A stretch of 64,000 nucleotides of DNA. Source: Stenopsyche tienmushanensis (lineage: Eukaryota; Arthropoda; Insecta; Trichoptera; Stenopsychidae). Of this stretch, positions 20,880 through 32,015 are shown in pieces. The position numbers and the translations under genes were made by a program. The stretch covers positions 1-64,000 of the forward strand of contig WACJ01000456.1 of assembly GCA_008973525.1 (NCBI GenBank), read 5' to 3'. Position 1 is the first letter of the stretch; each line of letters starts with the position of its first letter. Below the pieces are notes generated by a model that was not told where the DNA came from, made no database searches, and was given only the letters and a program-made list of their open reading frames with translations.

Positions 20880-21148
20880 TCCTTTTGCATGACAACGCAC
20901 GGCGGCATGCAGCAACTGTAACTGGTGATAAACTCAACCAATTATTCTGTTTACACCTATCTTGCAATCCAGAATTGCCCCCATACGATTACCATGTGTT
21001 TGGTCCATTGAAAGAGGAATTAAAAGAGCAACGATTTCGAGACAACGCTGCGGTCGAACAATATTTGCGCAACTGGTTTTCGGAGCAGCCGCCTTCTTTC
21101 TTTAGTAGCGAGATCAAGAAGCTTCTTTTTCGAATGTTTTGTTTTTAA
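20880..21148 (+). pseudogene. Mariner transposase, C-terminal fragment
   Basis: The frame reads LLHDNARRHAATV (second catalytic Asp), then PPYDYHVFGPLKEELKEQRF (third catalytic Asp in DYH), then WFSEQPPSFFSSEIKKL. This is the conserved C-terminal third of mariner transposases. The N-terminal two thirds and terminal repeats are missing, so the copy is dead. Confidence 0.85.
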
Positions 21149-21639
21149 AAAATAAGATACTCCATTTGTATTTTCATATATCACTAATAATTTTGTACAA
21201 TCTTGGTCTTTCATTGTGCAACTCAACTCATTTCCGTCTTTTTTTTCGAGTATCCGCCGGAAGTCTCGCCGTCCGCCATAAGTCTGGATGGATATTCGTC
21301 CCGATAGAAACGATCAAACCGTCTCTTATTAAATTCACGCGGAACTTTAAACGTCTAATTTTAAATTAGAAATAGGCTAATATAACTATGGCAAAAATAT
21401 GGTTGCGTTGTAATATCGTCAAATCCCTCAAAAACAAAGCATGAGAATTCCTTTCATAATTAAAGGTAATAAGATAGTGAAACCGATTTAGATAATACCA
21501 ACATGCTTGCAGAAACCTTCTACCTAAACCACAAGATATCCAAGAACATGAGCAACAGCAAAAAAAAAGCAAGCTGTTAACCAGTCAATTAGGAATTTCT
21601 GCGAAGACAAATAATGACGTGTCAAAAATTAAATTGACC

Positions 21640-21915
21640 CTTTAGAAATAACAAAAATCATTAGAAAACAAAGGAGCAAAAAGTTTCCGGGTTTTTACAC
21701 AATCGATAACACTATAATAAAAAATCTGCCGATCTAAATTATCATATAGTTAACCGAAATATTTAATCCATGCTTAAATATGGAGTATTTCCCAGCCACT
21801 TAAAAACTGGCGAGGGTAATTCCTTTACCTAAACCAGATAATGGTAGCAACCATCCAATAAAATACCGACCAATCAACCTACTTTTTGTGTTGAGCAAAT
21901 TATTTTAAAAATCAT
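21640..21915 (+). pseudogene. Decayed non-LTR reverse transcriptase fragment
   Basis: In changing frames the plus strand gives PLEITKIIRKQRSKK.PG, then IDNTIIKNLP, then KLARVIPLPKPDNGSNHP, then KYRPINLL.VLSKLF. This is the start of a jockey/I-type reverse transcriptase domain. It is similar in kind to the fragment at 29480-29730 and older than the elements in the right part of the window. Confidence 0.7.
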
Positions 21916-22032
21916 ACAAAATATACTGCAAACATTTGATACTGATGCTATTATTTTATTAATAAATATATTTTGTTTTTTGGTATTTTATGTGTTAAAC
22001 CTAATCCTAGTTTGATTAACATTTATTAACAA

Positions 22033-22790
22033 TTCAATACTAAATCTATACAATTATTTTCCGGCAATACTAAATCCAAAATAATTAAAAATGAAGATTC
22101 CCGTTATAAGTTATGTTCCCATCATACTTAATTCCCATGCCGAGGATAATTAATTAATTGTTCAAAATAAATCATCGTCTCCCAGTCGCAAAATTTATTG
22201 AAAGAAGATCATCCAATGTGTCATTTTTTATGAAATTTGAATTCATATGGACTTTGTGAAAGTGTAAGACTGAAAAATATACATTCAATAAATTTAATAA
22301 ACTCTTCTGGACACAAAAATATAAAAATTGGACAATTATGTAAAGTAAAATGGGTTTATTTCGCTATTGATTGATTTGTTATGTGTGAAGATGCATCAAA
22401 CCCGCTTTTAGAATACATGAATGAGTGATTTGTTTATTTATTGATTTGGATGTGGTTGCTTAGCAACACGCGATGTATTGGTGTGGGAGTGAGAGGTAAG
22501 GATGCGTGCGCTCTCCCTCACTTGGTATAGGGAGTGGCGAGCCGCCGAGCACCACGACGCGCCAGCCGTCCAGCGCGGCCTTGGCTGACGCAGCCGAGCG
22601 CTTCAACAGACATTATATTCATAGCATTATCGCCTCTCGGCATACTTGACAAAAGGCTTTGTTTACCTTAGCAATTTTTGGACAGACGGACAGGCACACA
22701 TTGATTTTTATATATATAGATTCAATACTAAATCTATACAATTATTTTCTGACAATTCTAAATCCAAAATTAAAAAAAATGGAGGTACCA
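22033..22790. repeat. About 65-bp direct repeats enclosing a 625-bp segment with an RTE/SINE-like tail
   Basis: TCAATACTAAATCTATACAA and its neighbours occur at about 22033-22097 and again at 22722-22788 with small differences. The enclosed segment ends GGACAGACGGACAGGCACAC followed by TTTTTATATATATAGATT. Endings of this kind are common in insect RTE-type or SINE repeats. A GC-rich patch at 22500-22610 interrupts otherwise AT-rich DNA. The assignment to a family is tentative. Confidence 0.4.
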
Positions 22791-22799
22791 AAATATATT

Positions 22800-25010
22800 T
22801 TTTATGGCAAAAAAATACTAGAAATCGCAACATAAACTGCAGCCTGAATTTTTAATGAAGCATTTAAACTTATTTTAAATGGATAAAAAGATACATTGCA
22901 ATTCATGGAGACGTGCAACTAAGAACGTATACGACTTGCCAACCGCCAAGGCTCCGATTCTTCTAAATAAGCTAGAACAGTTCACAGATACGCCAAATCA
23001 GCCAAAAAAGAAGAGGCTGATGAAGATATTTTTTTTATGAAACTGGAATCGCTAATTACTAGTATATTTCCCTTTTCAACAATTTTGTGGTACTTAAAAC
23101 TTTAAATGCGTAACGACATTTTTGCATGTGGTGTGGAAAGAATTTTGAAAAACCAAGTCGCCGATTGATCTGAAATTTTACGAGCTTATTTAAAATATAT
23201 ATGGCTATGGCAGTTCGCAAAACCGAGTCAATATGTTTATTTTATCTTACGTTTTATATTAAAAAATATCCCCAAAAAAGATGTTTTTTTCCAAACTTTT
23301 TTTTCAAACTAGCGCCATTTTGTTACCTTTAAACAAAAAATATTCATTAACAATACTGCGGTAGCGAAATGTTTACAGATTAAGAATCTTTTTGTTTCAA
23401 GTAAGCATGAATGAAAAAAAATTTCCACACCGTGGACTTTTTTTGTTTGTTTTAAAAACGATATAATATATATTTTTTAAAATTACGAATTTATTTTTAT
23501 AGTATTATACCAGAGTCCCATAATAAATCTCAAAAAGAACTCATTTCATTATATGGTGTATTTACTGAGAAAAAAAATGTTAAAAATTGCCTATTTTTTG
23601 GCTCGTCAAAGTGAGATGACCCCTCAAGATAATTCCACTTATGAATGATGAAAATAAATATGCACAGTCGTAAGCGAAGTGCTAACAAAAGCTTTATGCG
23701 TTAAATATTTTGCTTTGCTGCTCAAACCCTGGAATATCATATTCTTTTGTTCATATCAGGTAGGCGTCAGTACTCCATGGCTTATGAGAGCATTTCACTT
23801 AGCAGTTATCCTTTGAAGAATAAAATTGAGCCCATTTTTTAAAATAAATATGGTATGTTATCATTTGAGATAGCCGACATTTTTATAAAGCTGCAATATT
23901 CATAAACACGATTAAAATCTAATTAATATGTATATGATATCTACCCACAAAATATGTAATTATAGTAATTTTGTAAAACAACGTGTCGGTAGATAAAGTG
24001 TTAGATTGGACAAAGTGAAAAATAAACGAAGTCATTCTCGCGTCTCCAAAATTGTAACAAAAATATTATTTTGATAAAGTCTGTCCAAAACTATATTTTT
24101 CGAAGAACGCCAATAAAGCGTATTGACATGTTATTGTTCACTCGAAAGTTCGACGGGATCGTCAACCTTTGCACATTTAAATATTTAAATCGAAATAGTC
24201 ATTAGACAAATAAAAACCTCGAATCGCAATTAGTAAAATTTATCTTACATTGACAGTATACCTTTCTTTATTATCATTATAATTCACCGCTGAGGATGAG
24301 AATGCTCGATAAATGCTTAAACTGACTAAACTTAAGCAAACTTAAGAAAGTCCTGTTTTTCGATAACCTGTCCCAGAGTGTGACGCGGATGCGAGGTGGA
24401 TAGCATTTAATTATTAATAATAACCTATTTAATGATAAGAATAAGTTCGCGTTACAGAGTTTATTAGTTAGCATAGCTTGAGTAAATTTTGTTATAATAC
24501 ACACAGCAGAAGTTTTTACGATAGAAAATATCGCGCCTCGGATACAAACATCGGAATGTGATAAGTAGGACGTAGTTATTTTTTAAAATAGTAATAAAAT
24601 TACATATATGTCAATAAAATAGAATTTTTATTTACTAATGTAACGTAGAGGAAAATTGCAAAAATAAAAAGAATGGGCTTGCCGTGCAAGCTTGCGTTCG
24701 TTCGTCGGCGATAAGAGTTATTAGGGTATCTTAATTATCCAAGCAAATGCTGGTTTCCAAAGAACGCAACTGAGCTTTATTGAAGTATTATTTAACAATA
24801 TTCCTAAAGGCGATGAGAACAACCTTGAATCACATAACTAGGCAATGGAAAATTATATAGCCGAAGACGCGTGAAGATAAGGAAAACATGAAGTTTAGTC
24901 CAGATCAGTCGTGGTCTCGAGTTAGGCTTTAATAGAGCCAGTTAGTTATAGCAACTGTATGATTAAAAGCAATTTCAGGTCAAATACTTAAAAAAATATA
25001 TCAATACATC
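22800..25010. other. AT-rich intergenic DNA
   Basis: No recognisable gene or complete mobile element. The composition and lack of long frames suggest decayed repeat sequence. Confidence 0.5.
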
Positions 25011-25017
25011 AAGCACG

Positions 25018-25666
25018 ACCACCACATACTCTTGATTATCCGAGTTAATTCTGGAGAGGTTGGGATAATCCGAATCATACATTTTTTAATTGGTTTCGAA
25101 TATAAAATATTTACCATACAAATATTGTATCATAATTTTAATGCTCAATATTTATTAAGGAAAATTGTTCATATTTAAGGAAATAAATGGCCATAAGTAT
25201 AAAAAATAAAAGCTAAATTTGAGTGCTTGATATATTATTAATTACTTGGCTAAATTAATTCTTTAAGTGAAATCCTGTAAGTGGCTTTATAATTTGTTTT
25301 ATCCATGGCTAATTAAATATGTAAAGCTTTTGGGTTTCCATAAATAAATAAATAAATGTATATGTATCTATATTAAGAAAATCCTAAGTATTTGTTTGTT
25401 TTTAAGATTTTTTTAAACAAATTTCTAACATCGCATCGATTTTCCCTAAAAATTATATCATTATATTCGAATAATTGTTCAGCGTAATTTAACGCCAATT
25501 TAAAACTAATGCTATCACTGTTTACTTCGCTTGTAGTGTTACTTGAGAAACAATAGAAATAATCTGCAACATTCATGCGTTTAAAACCTAGATCATTTAA
25601 ATCACAATCGAGCCACACCTCGATATTCTTCCTATTCATGTTTTCAAAACATTTTAAATATTTCAA
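25018..25666 (-). pseudogene. Degenerate pogo/Tigger-like element, transposase C-terminus
   Basis: A minus-strand frame of 97 codons (25373-25666) reads NIEVWLDCDLNDLGFKRM, then FKLALNYAEQLFEY, then RNLFKKILKTNK. It fits the acidic C-terminal region of pogo/Tigger-type transposases. At 25033-25078 the sequence GATTATCCGAGTTAATT...GGATAATCC resembles the sub-terminal repeats of the better preserved pogo element at 28728. The catalytic domain is not found. Confidence 0.55.
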
Positions 25667-25699
25667 TAATCCACATATTTCAAATATATAATTTGCTTC

Positions 25700-27425
25700 G
25701 TTCTCTTCCGATGCATTAAATCTGTTTCCATATCAGAAATATTTTTTCTCTATTATCTAATAACAATACTGATTTCTATGGCAATCTCTTATTTTTAAAA
25801 AATCTTGCACCTTTGAATCCATTACTTTTTTAACCGGTCTTCAAAAATCTAATTTCTTATTCATGCCTTATTCTGACTATAATAATCGATAGGAAGGTTT
25901 CTCATTTCAGTTCTCTTAAAATATCGAGGTTTCTTTATTTTAATAATCATCAAAAATTTAATTTTATGAGTTCCTGATGCGTTTCCGTAACATATGACAT
26001 TTTTCTTTTCTTATGACGATTTAGTATAGGAGCGAACATTTTATTTTATTGGATGAAATTAGTTTTAAAAAAATAATCCATATTTTTCAAACAGCAGAAG
26101 GAGTTTAAGCTATAATTTGAAGAAAAATTATAGGGGGGTGGGGTCTTTGAAGAAAATCGTTCTTCTAAAAGAGGTTCATGGAGAACAAAAATTGGGATCC
26201 CTACTCAGTTACGTTGCGAGAATTTTTATTATTGAACCAAATATGTATAATTTATTTTCACTTTGCGAATTATTTTTATTACTGAGTACCCTTATTTTTA
26301 AATTTAAAAAAAGGTTGTCTATAACTGCTGATGATCGCCCCCACCCTTCCCGCTCAACAGGCAGAAGGCGCGAACATTTGTCTCAAGGTCTCATTTTGAG
26401 TCGAGCGTCGAGTCGGGTAAGGTGCGTCTGATGACTGCTCCCGGTGAGCTCCGCTTCGGGCGCCTCATCCTTGCGCCTTCTTCGATCTTCGGTCACAACA
26501 CGTGGTAGGTATTTTTAAATTTATCGTCAACGTTTTACCTTAGAAAATATGCGAATTCGTAATAATTAACTTTATCTGATATATTTTAGAAATGGCGTGA
26601 TGCTGCTCTGTTCTCGAGCGGCTCCATAGCAGCAGGCAGCAGTTAGCACGGGGGCCCGACTTCGATGGGTTGAGTTGGTCTGCGTCGTCGCTGCTGCGCC
26701 TGGAAGAGACCCTCATCTTCGCAGCTTGTCGGCATTTATATAAGGTGACATTTATTTGCTTTTTATTTTTTTTCATATCGAGACATCTTCGCTCGCCTTT
26801 TGAAATACGCGGTGTCCATTTTTGCGGTTTCACTTTTACGCGGCCGATAAAAATATTGTTGCATGGAAGGAAGACGGTTGACGGGTGGTGTAATTTTTTA
26901 CAGCAGATTTTTTTACTTTCGTTTCGCATTTGTTTTATTGAAATTCTAGACACGAAAAGACATCGTACGTACGGCGAAATTAACACTACTATCCGGGCGA
27001 TTTCGAATTTCTTTGTTATTGTAAAATTGATATAATTATTAAACCAGCCAATAGATTGAAACGAAATTTCAGTGGCGCCTACAAAATAAAATACTGCATC
27101 TATATATTTTAAACAACAGTATTTTTCAATCTTTGGTGCGTGAACCAGCCTGATAAAATGCAAGTTATTTTATGACATACTTCTATTTTTTTTTAAATAT
27201 AATCGTTTTTTAAATGAAATCTTTGAATACTCAATTTAATTTTTAATACATTACAAAGATTATTTGCATCGTTCGAAATCAGCTAGCTGCCAATATTTGA
27301 ATGCCTATGCCATTTATTTCAAATCGCGTCGCATCTGTCGGAACATGCAGAAGGAGCAATGGAGAGTTCAGCGCGCGCGGTAAAATACCCCACTTTAGAG
27401 TATTGTTGTACAACTTGCGACGCGA
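25700..27425. other. Intergenic DNA with two GC-rich islands
   Basis: Mostly AT-rich. GC-richer stretches at 26320-26510 and 26590-26750 end in GTAGGT and GTGACA, which could be splice donors, but no frame runs through them and I recognise no protein. They may be non-coding exons or relics. Confidence 0.35.
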
Positions 27426-27429
27426 GGCC

Positions 27430-27840
27430 TCGTCACGCTGAAGAATAATTTCGTCATGTCTGCTACGATACGGCTGTTTATTGCACGGCTCAATCGAATC
27501 AATTGTTGCCTGTATCGATCGGCTGTGATGGAAAATCCAGGTTGTAGCAGCTCACATAGTACACAACATAGACTTTGGTGTTAATGTGGAGGTCGATGGC
27601 AACCGTGTACCGGACTTATTGTAGTATTTTTTCATGGGGCTGTAGAGTATCCATTTATCATCAACAGTCACAATTTGATGTAAAAAACCCTCTCTTGGAA
27701 GCCACGGCTGCTCGTGGGGTAAAAATCATTTTTCATCGTCTCTCGGTTTCAGTTCATAAGACACCCAATTGCCTTGCCTTTGAATCATTTCTATGGATTT
27801 CAACCGTAGCTGAAGCATTGTCATCATGAACTTCTAAACG
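27430..27840 (-). pseudogene. Mariner transposase, middle fragment
   Basis: Across several frames the minus strand gives EMIQRQGNWVSYELKPRDDE, then GFLHQIVTVDDKWILY, then STSTLTPKSMLC, then TADRYRQQLIRLSRAI. The VTVDDKWI block corresponds to the mariner VTGDEKWI motif with the first catalytic Asp. No DNA-binding part or DYH motif is visible. Multiple frameshifts; inactive. This is a different copy from the fragment at 20880. Confidence 0.8.
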
Positions 27841-28439
27841 CGATTCGATGGGTTTCATTCGTTACTTACTATTTAACAAAAATCGCATTCTAAACGATCT
27901 CAACCGTCATAAAATGTAGGTATAATTTGCCGAAATCGTTATCGCCGGGTAAGCTATTAAGGTTTTTCAATTCCGAGAAAGCATGTATATTTTTATAGCT
28001 GTACGAATACATCCAGGACGTATCTTTTGTTTCAACAAAGATAAGACGACCTGGAAAGTGAGCATTTTGAAAACATTTTTTTGTCATATCTAGAACCCTA
28101 ATAAAACCTTTCGAACAAAATGCATTTTGGCAGAAACTCGTTTATGTGCAGGGCAGCGTTTTAAAAATGGAAGCGGTTTTATTATTAAAAATATTCATAG
28201 AACCACTTTAATGCTTAGATATATCGATGCATTAAGTTTTTTCGTTGACACATCTGAAATTTTGTTTTAATACTTATTTAATTTTAACTTTAATACTTGT
28301 TTAAGGATTATATCAATTTAATGACAGAAGTTCCACGAATTTCTATAGGGTTTTAACGACGGACGGTTCTTAACCCTCAATAGCGAATCCGTCTCTTCGG
28401 GGTTATGCCGAAAAGGTGTAGCGTGGAGGGCAAATGCAC

Positions 28440-28575
28440 AGTGATCATCAACCTATGATCTGTTGTTTCTGTGGTGATCTGCGTCGTTTGATAACAAGCC
28501 CACGGTTGTGCAATTGCATCTTTTTATTTTTTACCATCGCCTCCCCGCTACGCTCGCTTATTTGCCAGCAGTGGT
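28440..28575 (-). mobile_element. Isolated relic of the jockey 3' module
   Basis: Segments TTGATAACAAG.CC, GCATCTTTT, and ACCATCGCCTCCCCGCTACG with GCCAGCAG match the central part of the modules at 38081, 50609 and 53892, in the same orientation. Nothing else of an element is seen beside it. Confidence 0.6.
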
Positions 28576-28896
28576 CGTGATTAAATATTTTCAAATCCTT
28601 GGAGCTGTTTTCGATTTTGAAGGTGTCTGGCCATTGGCCACTTCGCATTTGTTTTCTTTACAGTTGTAGGTGGATAGTTAATGTGCGATATCACTCTTTT
28701 GGCGTCGACGTTTATATTTACATTATACAGTAGAACCTCGATTATCCGGACTAATTGGAGATGAAGGTAGTCCGGATACCGAAAAATCCGGATAATCAAA
28801 AAAAATCATAACTAACAGGGAAAGTATAAATATTTTTTATTCGTCTAGATTTACAAACACATACACTTATAATAAATTATTTTTTATCAAAAAAAT

Positions 28897-29160
28897 CAAG
28901 TATCGATTAAAGTTCGCTCTTCTTTTAGAAGCTGCTAAATCGCGAATATTCTTAAGATATATAAGATGTCCTGATTTACATTCTTTTTGCTTCTCAAGCC
29001 ATTTCATGGAGACATCTAAACAATGAAAAGCTTCAGAATGTGTAGGACCAATATCTCCTCCCTCGCAAATCTTTTCTTCTTCTGGATCTTGTTTTCCTGA
29101 GGCAGATATTTCTTCAATTATTTCCTCATCATTAAAAATTTGAAATTCAGAATTCTTTGC
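28897..29160 (-). pseudogene. Tigger-like transposase C-terminal remnant
   Basis: An open stretch of 88 codons without a start gives FNDEEIIEEISASGKQDPEE, then GPTHSEAFHCLDVSMKWLEK, then HLIYLKNIRDLAASKRRANF. The HSEA...MKWLE and RDLAA(S/K)KRR motifs are typical of the C-terminal tail of Tigger/pogo transposases. The DDE catalytic domain is missing, apparently replaced by the foreign fragment beginning near 29160. Confidence 0.8.
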
Positions 29161-29249
29161 ATTGTAATTTAATCACTCGATTGAAGACTAGTGATCTATT
29201 TTTTATTGTACAAAAAATGCATGATATTTTACACCCGATGTTCGTCAAA

Positions 29250-29735
29250 TCGGTCAAACAAAAGGCGATGGGTTGTCCCTCTTTATGTGCGGATCTCCGA
29301 ATAGTCGACGATAACGTTGATAAGGTAAACCGATTATCCAAAACTTTTGCAACTAATCACCGGGATTCCCAGCACTTAAGTGACAACAGCACAAAGCAGA
29401 CCATTTCGAAATCATTAAAATAATTCTTCAAAAATAATCCTAAATCCTTAACCGATACTAAAATAATCACTCCGTTAGAAATTTTTATCAAGAAAAAAGA
29501 AAGATTAAAAACAAAAAATCCACAGCTTCGACGGAATTGATAATACAATCATTAAAAACTTCCCACGAAAGTTTTCAATGCTTGCCTGGAAATCGGTTAT
29601 TATCCAACTTTATGGAAATTTGCAAAGGTAATTCCGATTCCAAAATCAGTGAAAAAAATGATCTATCCCGAAATTTATAGACCGATCAGTCTCTTGTCCG
29701 CACTTAATAAACTCTATATCTATAGCTTAAAACTA
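29250..29735 (+). pseudogene. Decayed non-LTR reverse transcriptase fragment inside the pogo element
   Basis: The plus strand gives TFATNHRDSQHLSDNST, a linker-like piece, then FDGIDNTIIKNFP, then CLEIGYYPTLWKFAKVIPIP, then PEIYRPISLLSALNKLY, with stops and shifts between. This is the N-terminal part of a jockey/I-type reverse transcriptase. The catalytic YADD box is absent. The fragment runs opposite to the transposase remnant. Confidence 0.72.
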
Positions 29736-30019
29736 AGATTTCAATATATAAATTGCTAGACTTGAGTATGTATTAAATATCATGTAAATTATCATGTAAA
29801 ATTACTTTTATAAAGGATTATTATTATTACTGGTACACCCGATGATATTAGAACAAATTCACCATACAATGAACCAAAAAAATGTTTGTTTGCAATCCAT
29901 CACATACGTGAGCAAAAGTGAACACAATTCTACATGTGCACATCGATAAACTGTATTTTTTATTTTGAACGATCCGGATAATAGAGGTCCGGATAATGGA
30001 GGTTCTACTGTATTTGCTC

Positions 30020-30945
30020 TTCTCTTGGCTGGTGCTGTCCTTCATGGGATGCCATATTCATTGTTGGGTTGTTTATATTCAAATCGGTTTTATTTTCTTA
30101 TACCATACATGCGTGGGAGCATATTCGAGTGCGGAAGGAATCTGGCGAAATCGATCGACGCAGAAATCGGAAGGTGTTCAATACAAAACTTCTTCTTTTG
30201 GTGATTTATTGAAATAGGACTTTGTCCCCTTACTCCTTAATCTGATTTGGTGTTGATTCTGATGGAGTCTGATTTATGGTTTGGCGTTTTTTTTTTCAAT
30301 GCAAAACTATCTGGTGCGCGTGTATATCTAAGGAAACGGCGCGCGCCGAAAGGACGCTCCGTAAAATAAGCGTTTCAACTTTAACGTTAAGTTTAAACAA
30401 CGTTTAAACTTTCGGAGTTTTTAGCTTATCTTAACTTTTTTTTAAATTTGTACTCTACAATATCTGCAAACTAGGCACCAAAACACAAAAAAATACTTAC
30501 CTTTAAAACACTTTATTATTCTTATGTTCCTAAAAATCGTCTTATAATACAAATAAAAGTTTAAATTGTCAATTAATAGTTAAAAAGTGCGTGATACTTT
30601 TCAAAACAATCGTACATATTTGTGAATAGGAACATTAAAATATACAAAAGTATCAGGTTTCACTACGCGTTTTGCATACACACAAGGTCTGGTCGAGTGT
30701 TCAGATTTGGCGCTAGTCACGATTGCTCGTTTTCTTTCTGTGAGACTGTCTTCATTTAACATATTTAAATTTTGTGAACGATTTTTTTTTGTATCTAGCG
30801 GTTTACGCATAGTCTTTGCAAATAAAATAATCCTTGTGTCCAGCGCTAGGTGCATGGCTTTGCATATACGAGAATTCTCGTATCCTGCATTTAACGTGTT
30901 AAATTTTTAGTGGTACAAAATATGCAACATTAATTCAAAAAAACA
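30020..30945. other. Intergenic DNA
   Basis: No gene recognised. A minus-strand open frame of 84 codons at 30601-30855 has no motif I know. Short GC-rich patches (GGCGCGCGCCG near 30340) are present. Confidence 0.45.
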
Positions 30946-30957
30946 CTTTGCTTCCAG

Positions 30958-31310
30958 ATCCCGACGTAGGAGGGTCTCCTGAGGACGGACTCTTTTCATC
31001 GACTCGTTTCTTCGACGCATCTTGAAGATGATCGACTACGAGCTTGAGAGTAGAACCGACGAAGCATCCGCATTCGGTTGAGCGGCACTCTACTTCCTGA
31101 CCGTGATGACAGAGGACTTCACCTCCACGACGCGTTCTTTTTATCTACTCTTCTCTTCGGCGGATCTTGATTTGAGATGATCGATTTCGAGTTTGAGAGC
31201 GCACCGACGAAGCGTCCACCCCCTGGTCAAGTGATCACCGCCCCGCCGCAACATTCAGAGCTTCTCTGTCATTGCCGCTTGTCTGCTCGCCGCCAGCTCC
31301 AACCGCGAGG
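30958..31310 (+). other. Exon-like GC-richer segment with a 150-bp internal duplication
   Basis: Bounded by an acceptor-like TTTGCTTCCAG (ending 30957) and a donor-like CGAGGTAAAT (31306). Two related stretches begin GATGATCGACTACGAGCTTG (about 31026) and GATGATCGATTTCGAGTTTG (about 31176), both followed by an ACCGACGAAGC(A/G)TCC block. All three plus-strand frames meet stops near the start, so if it is an exon it is non-coding or the frame enters later. Function unknown. Confidence 0.3.
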
Positions 31311-31397
31311 TAAATTTAACCCTTTGTGCTCCAAAGCATTTTTAAAAATTTGTTTAATATCATGTTAATGATAATAATTTGAGAAATATGGTATAAT

Positions 31398-32007
31398 TAG
31401 GGAATCCAATCCCGAGCCAAAATTTCGATCCCGGGATTTCGGGATTTCATTAGACAATCCCGGGACCAGTCCCGGGATCCCGGGATTGGGATTTTCAATA
31501 TTTTAAGATATTACCTTGATGAATTTAATCAAAAATTACTAATCAGTCCATTTGTTCAATATAAAAAATCACTTGAAGGCCAAAGAATTTTATTTATTTA
31601 AGAAAAGATAAAAATACAATTCAAAAATAGATAAATAAAACACTAAAAAATTCAAATATTATTTTGAAAATATGCCCGAAGTAACATTAACATTAAACAT
31701 TAGTGTTTCGTCATTTAGTCTGGATCTGATTTTGGAAGTCAGACAACTTGCTGCTGAAAATGCACGCTCAGCTTCCACACTCGTTGGAGGTATCGTCATT
31801 AGATATTTAAATGCTAGTTCGAGTTGATGATCGCGTGAGCCCTCATTTTCGTATAACACCATCAATGTGACTGATAAAATTCTTTTCTGCTGAGACACGG
31901 ACTAAAAATCCTCCTTCCCGACATTTTCGGGATTACGTTTTCTAATCCCGGGATTCTTAATTACCTAAAATCGTCCGGGATCCGGGATCCCGGGATTGGA
32001 TTCCCTA
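31398..32007 (-). mobile_element. Short hAT element with 8-bp target duplication and transposase C-terminus
   Basis: Terminal repeats TAGGGAATCCAATCCCG (left, 31398) and its reverse complement (right, ending 32007) match exactly over 17 bp. They are bounded by a perfect 8-bp direct duplication, GGTATAAT (31390-31397 and 32008-32015), the hallmark of hAT transposition. A minus-strand frame (31659-31898) contains HQLELAFKYLMTIPPTSVEA and ERAFSAASCL, the C-terminal dimerisation domain of hAT transposases. The catalytic domain is absent. Sub-terminal sequence is rich in the palindrome ATCCCGGGAT. This is a 610-bp non-autonomous derivative. Confidence 0.93.
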
Positions 32008-32015
32008 GGTATAAT

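Larger units (their letters stand above)
28728..30010. mobile_element. Pogo/Tigger-like element with matching terminal repeats and TA duplication
   Basis: The left end (CAGTAGAACCTCGATTATCC, 28728) and right end (reverse complement CAGTAGAACCTCCATTATCC, ending 30010) differ at one base and are flanked by TA on both sides. Inside, sub-terminal TCCGGATA repeats occur at both ends. The element retains only the C-terminal part of a transposase, and its middle is occupied by a non-LTR reverse transcriptase fragment, so it is a non-autonomous, rearranged copy of 1283 bp. Confidence 0.88.

Noticed and set aside
26117..26431. 104-codon plus-strand frame
   Set aside because: It crosses from AT-rich into GC-rich sequence without any domain; likely chance.
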